Below the pieces are notes generated by a model, which did no database searches, was not told where the DNA came from, and saw nothing but the letters and a program-made list of their open reading frames with translations. This document shows positions 27,203 through 35,470 of a DNA stretch of 40,722 nucleotides, piece after piece. The stretch comes from Flavobacteriia bacterium (GTDB taxonomy: Bacteria; Bacteroidota; Bacteroidia; Flavobacteriales; Flavobacteriaceae). Position numbers and translations under genes: made by a program. Numbering within the stretch: position 1 is the first letter of the stretch; each line of letters starts with the position of its first letter. Where the stretch lies: assembly GCA_011391075.1 (NCBI GenBank), contig JAABRF010000016.1, positions 1-40,722 of the forward strand, written 5' to 3'.

Positions 27203-28312
27203 TTGACAACTCTAACCGAAATACTGAAAAAATCATTTTTAGACAAACAAGACATCTTGACCCTTTTGCAAACAACTGGTGAAGATCAATTGGCTTTGTT
27301 TAGAAAGTCTAGAGAAATTACTGATTTTCAAATTGGTAATAAAGTATATTTAAGGGGTTTGATTGAATATTCTAATGTATGTGCCAAAGATTGTCTGTAT
27401 TGCGGAATTAGAAAATCAAATCGCAAGCAAGCGCGTTACGTATTGTCTGATGAGGAAGTAATCGCTTGTGCCCAACACGCTTTGGACAACCATTACGGAA
27501 GTATCGTGATTCAAGCCGGAGAAAGAAGTGATGCAATTTTTACTTCCAAGATTACGGCTATCCTCAAAGAAATCAAAAAGATGAGCAATGGCACCCTAGG
27601 TGTTACTCTTTCCTTAGGCGAACAAAAATTGGAAACCTATCAAGAATGGTTTGAAGCCGGAGCGCATCGCTATTTGTTGCGCATTGAATCTTCCAATCCC
27701 AAGATGTTTGCTAAAATTCATCCCCACAACGAACTCCATAGTTTTGAACGTCGTCTGAAAGCTTTACATGATTTGAGAAAAGCAGGTTTTCAATTGGGAA
27801 CCGGTGTGATGATTGGGCTTCCTTTTCAAACGTTGGATCAAATGGCTGATGACTTGCTTTTTTTAAGAAACCTGAAGGTAGATATGGTAGGTATGGGACC
27901 TTATATCGAACATCAAGATACACCTCTCTACGAAGCCAGTGATTTTTTACTGCCTCGAAGTGAAAGATTGGACTTGGCTTTCAAAATGATTGCCATCTTA
28001 CGCTTGATGATGCCCGAAATCAACATTGCAGCAGCTACCGCTTTACAAGCCATAGACCCCATGGGCAGAGAAAAAGCCATCAAATACGGCGCAAACATCA
28101 TCATGCCCAATATCACGCCTACTGTTTTCAGAAATCAGTACAAGCTGTATGAAGACAAACCCTGTACAGATGAAAGTCCTGTGGAATGTACCTCTTGTTT
28201 GGAAGCCCGCATCAGCATGATCGGGAGTGAAATAGGGTATGACGAATGGGGCGATTCCAAATATTTTTTAAAACAAAATCAAATGAAGCAACCCACCGCT
28301 TCAACATTATAA
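27203..28312 (+). CDS. hydE: [FeFe] hydrogenase maturase HydE (radical SAM), apparent TTG start
   Basis: A 369-residue radical-SAM protein. The SAM cluster is Cys 60, 64, 67 (NVCAKDCLYCGI). A second cluster motif C-x7-C-x2-C is present at Cys 321, 329, 332, as in well-studied HydE proteins. HydE helps make the azadithiolate-bridged 2Fe subcluster from the HydG product. The frame is closed by TAA at 27191-27193, and the first in-frame Met (residue 127) lies beyond the SAM cluster, so translation must begin at a non-ATG codon. TTG at 27203 gives the expected N-terminal length. It is 23 bp after hydF and 20 bp before hndB. Confidence 0.95.
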   Translation: MTTLTEILKKSFLDKQDILTLLQTTGEDQLALFRKSREITDFQIGNKVYLRGLIEYSNVCAKDCLYCGIRKSNRKQARYVLSDEEVIACAQHALDNHYGSIVIQAGERSDAIFTSKITAILKEIKKMSNGTLGVTLSLGEQKLETYQEWFEAGAHRYLLRIESSNPKMFAKIHPHNELHSFERRLKALHDLRKAGFQLGTGVMIGLPFQTLDQMADDLLFLRNLKVDMVGMGPYIEHQDTPLYEASDFLLPRSERLDLAFKMIAILRLMMPEINIAAATALQAIDPMGREKAIKYGANIIMPNITPTVFRNQYKLYEDKPCTDESPVECTSCLEARISMIGSEIGYDEWGDSKYFLKQNQMKQPTASTL

Positions 28313-28332
28313 TAAACTTAATCCAACTCAAA

Positions 28333-28725
28333 ATGGCAAAAATTAAATCAGTAGAAGATTTGAAAAAAATCAAAGAGCGTATTGAACAAGCCAATCAAAA
28401 ATTGATTGAGAACAATAACCATCAAAAATTAGTCGAGATTAAAGTGGCTATGGCTACCTGTGGCATTGCATCGGGAGCGAGACCGGTGATGGATTTTTTG
28501 ATTGCTGAATTACCCAAACGCAATATCGTAGCCAGAGTAAAACAAACCGGCTGTATGGGATATTGTTATGCCGAACCTACATTAGAAATTACCATGCCTG
28601 ATGAAAAACCGGTTGTTTTTGGTTATGTTGACCTCAAAAAAGCCGACGAAATCATCGAGAGATTTATCAAAAGAGGGGAATTGGTCGATGGTATTATTCC
28701 TATTAATTATGAATTGGCAACCTAA
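28333..28725 (+). CDS. hndB: HndB-like [2Fe-2S] thioredoxin-fold ferredoxin subunit
   Basis: With ATG 28333, a 130-residue protein; an in-frame ATG at 28246 would overlap hydE and add unrelated sequence. Residues about 34-112 form the thioredoxin-like ferredoxin fold with MATCGIASGA (Cys 43) and QTGCMGYCYAEP (Cys 74, 78), the pattern I associate with HndB of NADP-reducing hydrogenases. Only three cluster-type Cys are visible. HndB is an electron-transfer subunit of the HndABCD complex and also resembles the N-terminal domain of HndC encoded next door. Its presence marks this enzyme as a four-subunit Hnd type rather than a three-subunit HydABC type. Confidence 0.87.
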   Translation: MAKIKSVEDLKKIKERIEQANQKLIENNNHQKLVEIKVAMATCGIASGARPVMDFLIAELPKRNIVARVKQTGCMGYCYAEPTLEITMPDEKPVVFGYVDLKKADEIIERFIKRGELVDGIIPINYELAT

Positions 28726-28773
28726 ACAGTTGACATTGAAAAGCATTCTATTATAACTCAAAATATTTCCAAA

Positions 28774-30546
28774 ATGAGTCCTAAATTTAAAAAAAGTATA
28801 TTGGTTTGCAACGGAAGTTCTTGTTTGCAAGCTTCTAAAGTGAATTTAATTGCAGAATTTCAAGCCAAATTGAAAGAATACAATCTTGATAATGAGATTC
28901 AAGTGGTTCAATCGGTTTGCTTCAATAAATGCACACTCGGTCCCAATATCATCATCCAACCGGAAAACGTTGAATACTCCACCGTTACCAAAGAGGATAT
29001 CGATGACATCATCATCATCCATTTGTTGAATAACAAAATTGTGGAACGTTTGGTTTACAACCAAGTGTATGAAAACAGCGGTTCTACTAAAAAACAATAC
29101 CGTATTGCACTGCGCAATTGCGGATTCATCAATCCTGAAGTTATTGATGATTACATCGAAAAAGATGGTTATGCGGCTTTGGCAAAATGTCTTACCGAAT
29201 TTACCCCACAAGAAGTAACCCAACAAATTATCAAAAGTGGTTTGCGCGGTAGAGGTGGAGGTGGTTTCCCAACCGGTGTAAAATGGGATATTACCAGCAA
29301 AAGTGTAGCCGATCAAAAGTACGTGGTTTGTAATGCCGACGAAGGTGACCCGGGAGCTTTTATGGATCGTTCGGTTTTGGAAGGTGATCCACATTCCATT
29401 ATAGAAGCTATGGCTATATGCGGCTATTGCATCGGTGCCGATAAAGGTATCGTATACATCAGGGCTGAATATCCATTGGCCATCAAGCGTTTGAAAATTG
29501 CACTCGATCAAGCCAAAGAATATGGTTTGTTGGGCGAAAAACTATTTGGAACCAATTTCAATTTTGAAATTGATATCAAATATGGAGCAGGTGCCTTTGT
29601 CTGCGGAGAAGAAACCGCTTTGATTCATTCGATGGAAGGATTGCGTGGCGAACCCACTTTGAAACCTCCATTTCCCAGTGTATCCGGATATTTGGAAAAA
29701 CCAACCAACGTCAACAACGTGGAAACTTTTGCCAATATTCCTGCCATCATCAACAAAGGAGCCGATTGGTTTGCCAGCATCGGAACGGAAAAATCCAAAG
29801 GAACGAAAGTATTTGCTTTGGCAGGAAAAATCAACAATGTAGGTTTGATTGAAGTTCCAATGGGAACAACTTTAAGAGAAGTCATCTACGATATAGGCGG
29901 TGGCATCAGAGATGGTAAAAAATTCAAAGCAGTTCAAACAGGTGGTCCTTCGGGAGGTTGTTTGACTGAAAAACATTTGGATTTACCGATTGATTTTGAT
30001 TCCTTATCGGCAGCCGGTTCTATGATGGGATCTGGAGGTATGATCGTGATGGATGAAGACGATTGTATGGTATCTATGGCTCGATTCTATTTGGAATTTA
30101 CCGTAGAAGAATCTTGTGGTAAATGTGCTCCTTGTAGAATAGGCAACAAGCGTTTGCATGAAATGTTGACCAAATTATGCGATGATAAAGGTACTTTGGA
30201 AGATTTGGATTTGTTGCGCAATTTGAGTAATGTAGTCAAAGACACTTCTTTGTGCGGTTTGGGTCAAACGTCTCCCAATCCAATTTTATCTACCATGCAA
30301 AACTTTTACGATGAATACCATGCCCACGTGGTAGATCACAAATGTCCTAGTGGCCAATGTAAATCCTTTATGCGTTATTACATCAGTGAGCAAAATTGCA
30401 TCGGCTGTGTGGTATGTGCTCGTAATTGTCCCGTTAATGCCATTTCGGGTGAGAAAAAACAATTGCACGTCATTGACCAAGAGATTTGCATCAAATGCGG
30501 CATTTGCATGGACAAATGTAAGTTTGACGCCATTACCTTAAATTAA
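28774..30546 (+). CDS. hndC: HndC/HydB: NuoF-like flavin subunit of bifurcating [FeFe] hydrogenase
   Basis: A 590-residue protein with three parts. The N-terminal thioredoxin-like [2Fe-2S] domain has Cys 12, 17, 49, 53. The NuoF core binds FMN and NAD(P) (GLRGRGGGGFPTGVKW, CNADEGDPGAFMDR, GAGAFVCGEETALIHS), with [4Fe-4S] ligands Cys 448, 451, 454 and 494. The C-terminal 2[4Fe-4S] ferredoxin domain has CIGCVVCARNC (542-552) and CIKCGICMDKC (572-582). This domain set is that of the HydB/HndC subunit, where flavin-based electron bifurcation between NAD(P)H and ferredoxin is thought to occur. It lies 48 bp after hndB and 20 bp before hndD. It is distinct from HoxF, which lacks the C-terminal ferredoxin domain. 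Confidence 0.96.
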   Translation: MSPKFKKSILVCNGSSCLQASKVNLIAEFQAKLKEYNLDNEIQVVQSVCFNKCTLGPNIIIQPENVEYSTVTKEDIDDIIIIHLLNNKIVERLVYNQVYENSGSTKKQYRIALRNCGFINPEVIDDYIEKDGYAALAKCLTEFTPQEVTQQIIKSGLRGRGGGGFPTGVKWDITSKSVADQKYVVCNADEGDPGAFMDRSVLEGDPHSIIEAMAICGYCIGADKGIVYIRAEYPLAIKRLKIALDQAKEYGLLGEKLFGTNFNFEIDIKYGAGAFVCGEETALIHSMEGLRGEPTLKPPFPSVSGYLEKPTNVNNVETFANIPAIINKGADWFASIGTEKSKGTKVFALAGKINNVGLIEVPMGTTLREVIYDIGGGIRDGKKFKAVQTGGPSGGCLTEKHLDLPIDFDSLSAAGSMMGSGGMIVMDEDDCMVSMARFYLEFTVEESCGKCAPCRIGNKRLHEMLTKLCDDKGTLEDLDLLRNLSNVVKDTSLCGLGQTSPNPILSTMQNFYDEYHAHVVDHKCPSGQCKSFMRYYISEQNCIGCVVCARNCPVNAISGEKKQLHVIDQEICIKCGICMDKCKFDAITLN

Positions 30547-30566
30547 TTTCTAAAAAAATCAGGATT

Positions 30567-32342
30567 ATGGATACCATAAATATAACGATAGACAATAAAA
30601 ATTTCCAAGTTCCCAAAGGCTCCAGTATCTTGGATGCAGCCAAAAGTGTGGGAATCAATATACCTACCTTGTGCTACATGCACTTGCACGATTTGAATAC
30701 CACCCACAAACCTACAGGTTGTCGCATCTGCGTGGTAGAAGTGGAAGGTCGCAAAAATTTGGTTCCGGCTTGTGCCACCGAATGTTTGCCAGGTATGGTT
30801 ATTAAAAACCAAACGGTTAGAGTGCTCAACAGTAGAAAAACTGTATTGGAATTGATCTTAAGTGATCACCCTGCCGACTGTCTGACTTGTCCCAAAAATG
30901 GAGATTGCGATTTGCAAAGCATGGCTCAAAAAATGGGAATCAGACATTTACATTACCAAGGAGAACAATCTACCTATATCAAAGACCGTTCACCTGCCAT
31001 TAAACGCGATATGGACAAATGTATAGGATGCAGAAGATGTTTGACCATGTGTAACGAAGTCCAAACTGTAGGCGCTTTATCGGCTATTAACCGAGGATTT
31101 ATGTCGGTAATGGCTCCGCCATTCCAAATGAACTTGGAAGACAGTGTATGTACCTATTGCGGTCAATGTGTGGCCGTATGTCCTACTGCTGCTTTAACTG
31201 AAATCGACCATACAGCCAAAGTTATCAGATTGCTGGCAGACCCAACCAAAACCGTAGTCGTTCAAACCGCTCCGGCTGTGAGAGCTGCCTTGGGTGAAGA
31301 GTTTGGATATGCACCGGGAACATTGGTCACCGGAAAAATGACCGCTGCTTTAAAAGATTTGGGATTTGATTACGTATTTGATACCGATTTTGCAGCCGAT
31401 TTGACCATCATGGAAGAAGGAACCGAATTGTTGGATCGTTTGACCCGACATTTGAATGGAGACCCAACGGTCAAATTACCTTTGTTGACATCTTGTTGTC
31501 CGGGTTGGGTGAATTTCTTCGAACATCAATTTCCCGACATGAAGGACATACCATCAACGGCACGTTCTCCCCAACAAATGTTTGGAGCAATAGCCAAAAC
31601 CTATTTTGCCGAAAAAATCAACGTCAAAAGAGAAGACATGATCGTCGTATCGGTGATGCCTTGCTTGGCGAAAAAATACGAATGCAACCGCGACGAGTTT
31701 AAGACCGACGGCAATCCCGATGTAGATTACGTATTATCAACTAGAGAATTGGCGCGTTTGATCAAACAAGCCAGTATAGATTTTGACAGTTTGGATCCCG
31801 CCGAATTTGATCATCCAATGGGAGAATCTTCGGGAGCCAGTGTAATCTTTGGAACAACCGGTGGCGTCATCGAAGCGGCAGTGCGAACCGCTTATGAGGT
31901 ATTTACTAAAAAGAAATTGCACAAAGTTGATTTTGAGCAATTGCGCGGTATGGAATGGATCAGAGAATCTACAGTGGATTTTGATGGAACGCCTATTAAA
32001 ATAGGTATTGCACATGGATTGGGCAATGCCCGCAAATTGTTGCAAGACATTCGCGATGGCAAATCGCATTATCACGCCATAGAAATCATGGCTTGTCCGG
32101 GAGGCTGTATTGGTGGAGGCGGACAACCCTTGCACCATGGAGATTCCAATATTTTATTGGCAAGACAAAAAGCGTTGTATTCGGAAGACAAATCCAAAGT
32201 CATTCGCAAGTCGCATGAAAATCCATCGATTATCAAATTGTACGATGAATTTTTGGGCAAACCAATGAGTGTTAAAGCGCATCATTTGTTGCACACCCAT
32301 TATTTTGACAAGAGCAATCACGTAGAAATAACCAAAGAATAA
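30567..32342 (+). CDS. hndD: [FeFe] hydrogenase catalytic subunit HndD/HydA
   Basis: A 591-residue catalytic subunit. N-terminal [2Fe-2S] domain: Cys 36, 52, 55, 69. His-Cys [4Fe-4S]: His 101, Cys 105, 108, 114. Two ferredoxin clusters: Cys 152/155/158/162 and 195/198/201/205. The H-cluster domain has all three signatures: TSCCPGW (Cys 310 as proton-relay, Cys 311 as ligand), MPCLAKKYE (Cys 366) and MACPGGCIGGGGQP (Cys 510, 514). A small-subunit-like tail (about 535-591) ends the protein. Every ligand expected for an active prototypical enzyme is present, and hydE, hydF and hydG are in the same operon. With HndA, HndB and HndC it fits group A3, NAD(P)- and ferredoxin-coupled. Confidence 0.97.
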   Translation: MDTINITIDNKNFQVPKGSSILDAAKSVGINIPTLCYMHLHDLNTTHKPTGCRICVVEVEGRKNLVPACATECLPGMVIKNQTVRVLNSRKTVLELILSDHPADCLTCPKNGDCDLQSMAQKMGIRHLHYQGEQSTYIKDRSPAIKRDMDKCIGCRRCLTMCNEVQTVGALSAINRGFMSVMAPPFQMNLEDSVCTYCGQCVAVCPTAALTEIDHTAKVIRLLADPTKTVVVQTAPAVRAALGEEFGYAPGTLVTGKMTAALKDLGFDYVFDTDFAADLTIMEEGTELLDRLTRHLNGDPTVKLPLLTSCCPGWVNFFEHQFPDMKDIPSTARSPQQMFGAIAKTYFAEKINVKREDMIVVSVMPCLAKKYECNRDEFKTDGNPDVDYVLSTRELARLIKQASIDFDSLDPAEFDHPMGESSGASVIFGTTGGVIEAAVRTAYEVFTKKKLHKVDFEQLRGMEWIRESTVDFDGTPIKIGIAHGLGNARKLLQDIRDGKSHYHAIEIMACPGGCIGGGGQPLHHGDSNILLARQKALYSEDKSKVIRKSHENPSIIKLYDEFLGKPMSVKAHHLLHTHYFDKSNHVEITKE

Positions 32343-32373
32343 ACCAATTGTTGAATCATTAAATAGTATAGAA

Positions 32374-32847
32374 ATGTTGACTATATGCGAAAATAACGTA
32401 GCAAAAATTGAAGCGATATGCCGAGAATTTAACAATGATAAAGGTGAATTGATCAACGTGTTGCACCAAGCCCAACACACTTTTGGTTATTTGCCCGAAG
32501 AAGTACAGGAAATCATTGCCTTGAACTTAAATACTTCGCTGGCACATGTGTATGGCGTCGTATCTTTTTATTCCTTTTTCACGATGATTCCCAAAGGCGA
32601 TCATCCCATCAACATCTGTATGGGTACAGCGTGTTATGTGCGTGGTGCTGAAAAGGTATTGGACGAGTTTAAAAAACTCTTAAACATCCAAGTAGGTCAA
32701 ACCACTGCCGACGAAAAATTCTCCTTGAGCAGCCTGCGTTGTGTAGGTGCTTGCGGACTAGCGCCGGTGGTGTTGGTAGGAGACAAAGTTTACGGACGAG
32801 TCACCTTGGATGGCGTGCAGGAAATTCTAGATGAATATAAAAGTTAG
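32374..32847 (+). CDS. hndA: HndA/HydC: NuoE-like [2Fe-2S] subunit
   Basis: A 157-residue NuoE-family protein with intact cluster ligands Cys 82 and 87 (CMGTACYVRG) and Cys 123 and 127 (CVGACGLAP). N-terminal helices carry HTFGYLPEEVQEIIA and VYGVVSFYSFF, typical of NuoE. It completes the HndABCD complex by wiring the flavin subunit to its partner. It lies 31 bp after hndD and is the last gene before a strong terminator. The gene order hndB-C-D-A differs from the A-B-C-D order for which the complex is named. All four NuoE ligands are kept, unlike the NuoE domain of HoxF in the same island. Confidence 0.95.
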   Translation: MLTICENNVAKIEAICREFNNDKGELINVLHQAQHTFGYLPEEVQEIIALNLNTSLAHVYGVVSFYSFFTMIPKGDHPINICMGTACYVRGAEKVLDEFKKLLNIQVGQTTADEKFSLSSLRCVGACGLAPVVLVGDKVYGRVTLDGVQEILDEYKS

Positions 32848-32888
32848 GTTTTAAATTCCTTTCATGGGAGCCGAAAGGTTCCAACTCG

Positions 32889-32932
32889 CCTCCTTTCTCT
32901 TGAATTAATTTGAGAGAAGGGAGGTTTTTTTT
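32889..32932 (+). terminator. Terminator of the hyd-hnd operon
   Basis: CCTCCTTTCTCTT (32889-32901) pairs over 13 bp (two G-U) with GAGAGAAGGGAGG (32912-32924), followed by eight T. It lies 42 bp after the hndA stop. Confidence 0.93.
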
Positions 32933-32949
32933 GGTTTTTTTTTCTTCTA

Positions 32950-33053
32950 ACACATGAGGTTAATGTGCTAATTTGTCTCGATAGCTATAGGGATGTTAAT
33001 GTGTTCCGATAACTAACGGGATTGCTAATCTGCCAATGTGTTAATGTGCTAAT
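32950..33053. repeat. Composite repeat: GTTAATGTGCTAAT units and degenerate GATAGCTATCGGG palindromes
   Basis: TTAATGTGCTAAT occurs twice with partial copies between, interleaved with TCTCGATAGCTATAGGGA (32976-32993) and TTCCGATAACTAACGGGA (33004-33021). The same pairing of palindrome and ATTAGCACAT sequence occurs at 19061-19105. This and the perfect palindrome at 33351 occupy the gene-free gap 32933-33426; the remainder holds nothing recognisable. Confidence 0.75.
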
Positions 33054-33350
33054 AAATAAAAATAATCATAGTAATCATTAAATCATGAAAATCATAGTTT
33101 AGACATTAAAATACAACTTAGTTCTGCACTATACTTCATGCTTATTGTAGTTGTTCCTCGCCAATTACATCATCACTTTTATCTAAAAGTAGCTTGTATA
33201 TAAAGCCTTTTTACTTTCATTTGGAATTTTACTATTTTATTGCGTAATTTGAAATATGAAATGTCATAAGAATTCTTTTGCCTCAACAGTAACGTGAATA
33301 GTATACAGAAATCGGGACATAATAATATAATAACCCAATAACCCATCCCG

Positions 33351-33368
33351 TCCCGATAGCTATCGGGA
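33351..33368. repeat. 18-bp perfect palindrome TCCCGATAGCTATCGGGA
   Basis: Identical to 19066-19083, located 59 bp upstream of nhaA and followed by a partial copy (ATCGGGACCC). Confidence 0.9.
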
Positions 33369-33426
33369 ATCGGGACCCAATACCTAAACTCAATCATTTG
33401 AATAGCATAAAAAAGTATAAAAACAC

Positions 33427-34581
33427 ATGAAAATATCACAACTCTACAAAGAATTTTTTGAAAGTGAAAAAGCAGGAGGCTTGATGCTCATTGCATTTAC
33501 TCTTATATCGCTTTCAATTGCCAATTCCAGTCTTGGAGTAGGCTATCATGATTTTTTTCAAATTAAATTTGTGGGTTTGACCATTGAACATTGGATCAAT
33601 GATGGGCTTATGGCTATTTTCTTTTTGCTCATTGGTTTGGAATTGGAGCGGGAAGTGTACGTAGGAGAACTTTCCAATTTCAAAGACGCATTATTGCCCA
33701 TTTTTGCGGCATTAGGCGGTATTATAGTGCCTGCAGGCCTTTATATGTGGTTTAATTATGGAACAGTTACCCAATCAGGTGCCGGAATTCCAATGGCGAC
33801 AGATATTGCTTTTGCATTGGGAATTTTATCCTTGTTGGGCAATAGAGTGCCAACCTCATTGAAGATATTTTTGACAGCATTGGCAGTAATTGATGACTTG
33901 GGCGCCATCATCATCATTGCAATTTTTTATACCAAAAACTTACTTTGGACCAACTTATTTATTGCATTAGGCATTTTTGCTTTGCTATTGTTTTTGAATC
34001 GAATGAAAATCAAAAATCTAATTCCATATTTGATAGGTGGAGTATTCATGTGGTATTTTATGTTACATTCGGGTGTACACGCTACCATAACAGGAGTTTT
34101 ATTGGCATTTGCAATTCCATTTGGCAATGGTAATGCAAAATCTACTTCCTATGTATTGCAACATTTTTTACACAAACCGGTTGCGTTTGTCATATTACCA
34201 ATTTTTGCTTTGGCAAATACAGCCATCGTTTTTAGTGGTGACATTTCACAAACATTGTCAGAACCTTATAGTATAGGTATTGCACTTGGACTCATCGTAG
34301 GAAAACCATTAGGCATCTTTCTGATGTCCTTTTTGGCAGTAACATTTGGTATTACCCAACTTCCGTCAGACTTAGGTTGGAAATCTATTTTTGGAGTGGG
34401 ACTATTGGGAGGAATCGGTTTTACCATGTCCATTTTTATAACCCTTCTGGCTTTTGATAATGAAACCATCATCAACAATTCAAAATTAATAATCTTAATT
34501 TCCTCCCTCACAGCCGGACTTTTAGGATTTCTAACTTTGAAATGGGTTTTGAAAACAGCAATAAATGAAGAAGACGCATAG
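33427..34581 (+). CDS. nhaA: Na+/H+ antiporter NhaA
   Basis: A 384-residue polytopic membrane protein with about 11-12 hydrophobic segments. Diagnostic motifs are MATDIAFALGILSLLG (Thr 125, Asp 126 in the crossed unwound helix) and LAVIDDLGAIIIIA with the ion-binding Asp 156-Asp 157 pair, plus GLELEREVYVGEL near the N-terminus. NhaA exchanges cytoplasmic Na+ for external H+ to control pH and sodium. It stands alone between the hyd-hnd terminator and hypA, with repeats but no recognisable promoter immediately upstream. Co-location with hydrogenases may be accidental, although a sodium or proton gradient link is conceivable. Confidence 0.95.
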   Translation: MKISQLYKEFFESEKAGGLMLIAFTLISLSIANSSLGVGYHDFFQIKFVGLTIEHWINDGLMAIFFLLIGLELEREVYVGELSNFKDALLPIFAALGGIIVPAGLYMWFNYGTVTQSGAGIPMATDIAFALGILSLLGNRVPTSLKIFLTALAVIDDLGAIIIIAIFYTKNLLWTNLFIALGIFALLLFLNRMKIKNLIPYLIGGVFMWYFMLHSGVHATITGVLLAFAIPFGNGNAKSTSYVLQHFLHKPVAFVILPIFALANTAIVFSGDISQTLSEPYSIGIALGLIVGKPLGIFLMSFLAVTFGITQLPSDLGWKSIFGVGLLGGIGFTMSIFITLLAFDNETIINNSKLIILISSLTAGLLGFLTLKWVLKTAINEEDA

Positions 34582-34837
34582 ACGGTAGCAGCTGATGTTA
34601 AATATTGGCAAATGACCGTATGTCATAATCTAAACTAAAGCGACAAACAATATGAAATTTTTTAATACAGATTGGGATATGATATTTTGAATGGTTGGTT
34701 GGATAAATGCATTTAAACTAATCTATGTAAACCAGTGCGCTTTTCAACTTTTACTGACAGCTGATAAAGCCATTGCTTTCATTATTTTGTTAATAAAAGA
34801 TTTATGCTTTTCCAAGTGTCTTTAAGAAAATAAAATC

Positions 34838-35179
34838 TTAAAACGTATCCAAACTCTTCACCCGCAATTCTTTTCCCTGCAAAATACTCTTTAAAAAACT
34901 ACCGCATTTCGGGCAGTTGTCGTGAATGAAATGGATGTCATAGAGATGATCACAATCAGAACAGCGGGCTTTTGCCTGTATATTGTGAATTTTCCTTTCA
35001 GCCTTTTCCAAAACACTTCCTGCAACAGCCGCTTGCCAAGCAAAATCCAAAGCTTCCCATTCCACTCCTGACAGATTTCCTATTTCCAAATCAATAGCAG
35101 CAAAAGCATCCACGCCGGCTTTCACAGCTTCTGTTTCCGCAATCTTAACAATTCCCAAGACGATAGACATTTCGTGCAT
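34838..35179 (-). CDS. hypA: Hydrogenase nickel metallochaperone HypA
   Basis: A 113-residue protein starting MHEMSIV, whose His 2 is the conserved nickel ligand; this fixes the start at 35179. The C-terminal zinc site is formed by CSDC (about 73-76) and CPKC (about 89-92). HypA receives nickel from HypB and delivers it to the [NiFe] large subunit. It is a single gene divergent from the membrane-bound hydrogenase operon, separate from hypB (17255) and hypF (40012). It probably serves both HoxH and the membrane-bound enzyme. Confidence 0.95.
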   Translation of the reverse strand: MHEMSIVLGIVKIAETEAVKAGVDAFAAIDLEIGNLSGVEWEALDFAWQAAVAGSVLEKAERKIHNIQAKARCSDCDHLYDIHFIHDNCPKCGSFLKSILQGKELRVKSLDTF

Positions 35180-35367
35180 AAAACCTGCTTTTTATAGTTT
35201 ACAAAATTGCATTTTTTTTTACAATTATAGCCAAAATCCCAAATTGAATATTAATTGAAGCAATTCATCAGTATGTAACAAATATTACATATAATTAAAT
35301 ATTTCAGAAAAAACATTGTATTAAATTTAATAAATTATTATTTTTAATAAATATAAATAAATATAAA

Positions 35368-35411
35368 ATGATTTTTATCATAGTTTTATTAAATGCTAAA
35401 AATTAAATTTG
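35368..35411 (+). promoter_or_regulatory. Membrane-bound hydrogenase promoter with CRP/FNR-like operator
   Basis: ATGATTTTTATCAT (35368-35381; TGAT-N4-ATCA) is centred at 35374.5. The -7 box TAAATTTG (35404-35411) ends 36.5 nt downstream of the centre, as at hydG. Because the box lies downstream of the in-frame ATG at 35393, that ATG cannot be the small-subunit start; 35471 is used instead. Confidence 0.72.
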
Positions 35412-35470
35412 TGATGTTTAATATTTACTTATTGATAATCAATATTTTATATCAACTAAATTACACAAAA

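Noticed and set aside
28846-29511. 221-codon open frame antisense to hndC
   Set aside because: It is opposite the conserved thioredoxin and FMN-binding domains; the translated sequence has no recognisable motif and reflects codon use of the real gene.
34796-34841. TTTAAGA/TCTTAAA inverted repeat as hypA terminator
   Set aside because: The stem is only AT pairs and no convincing U-tract follows on the minus strand.
35393-35470. Upstream ATG giving a longer hydrogenase small subunit
   Set aside because: The extension would precede the twin-arginine signal with hydrophobic sequence, and the predicted -7 box (35404-35411) lies downstream of that ATG.
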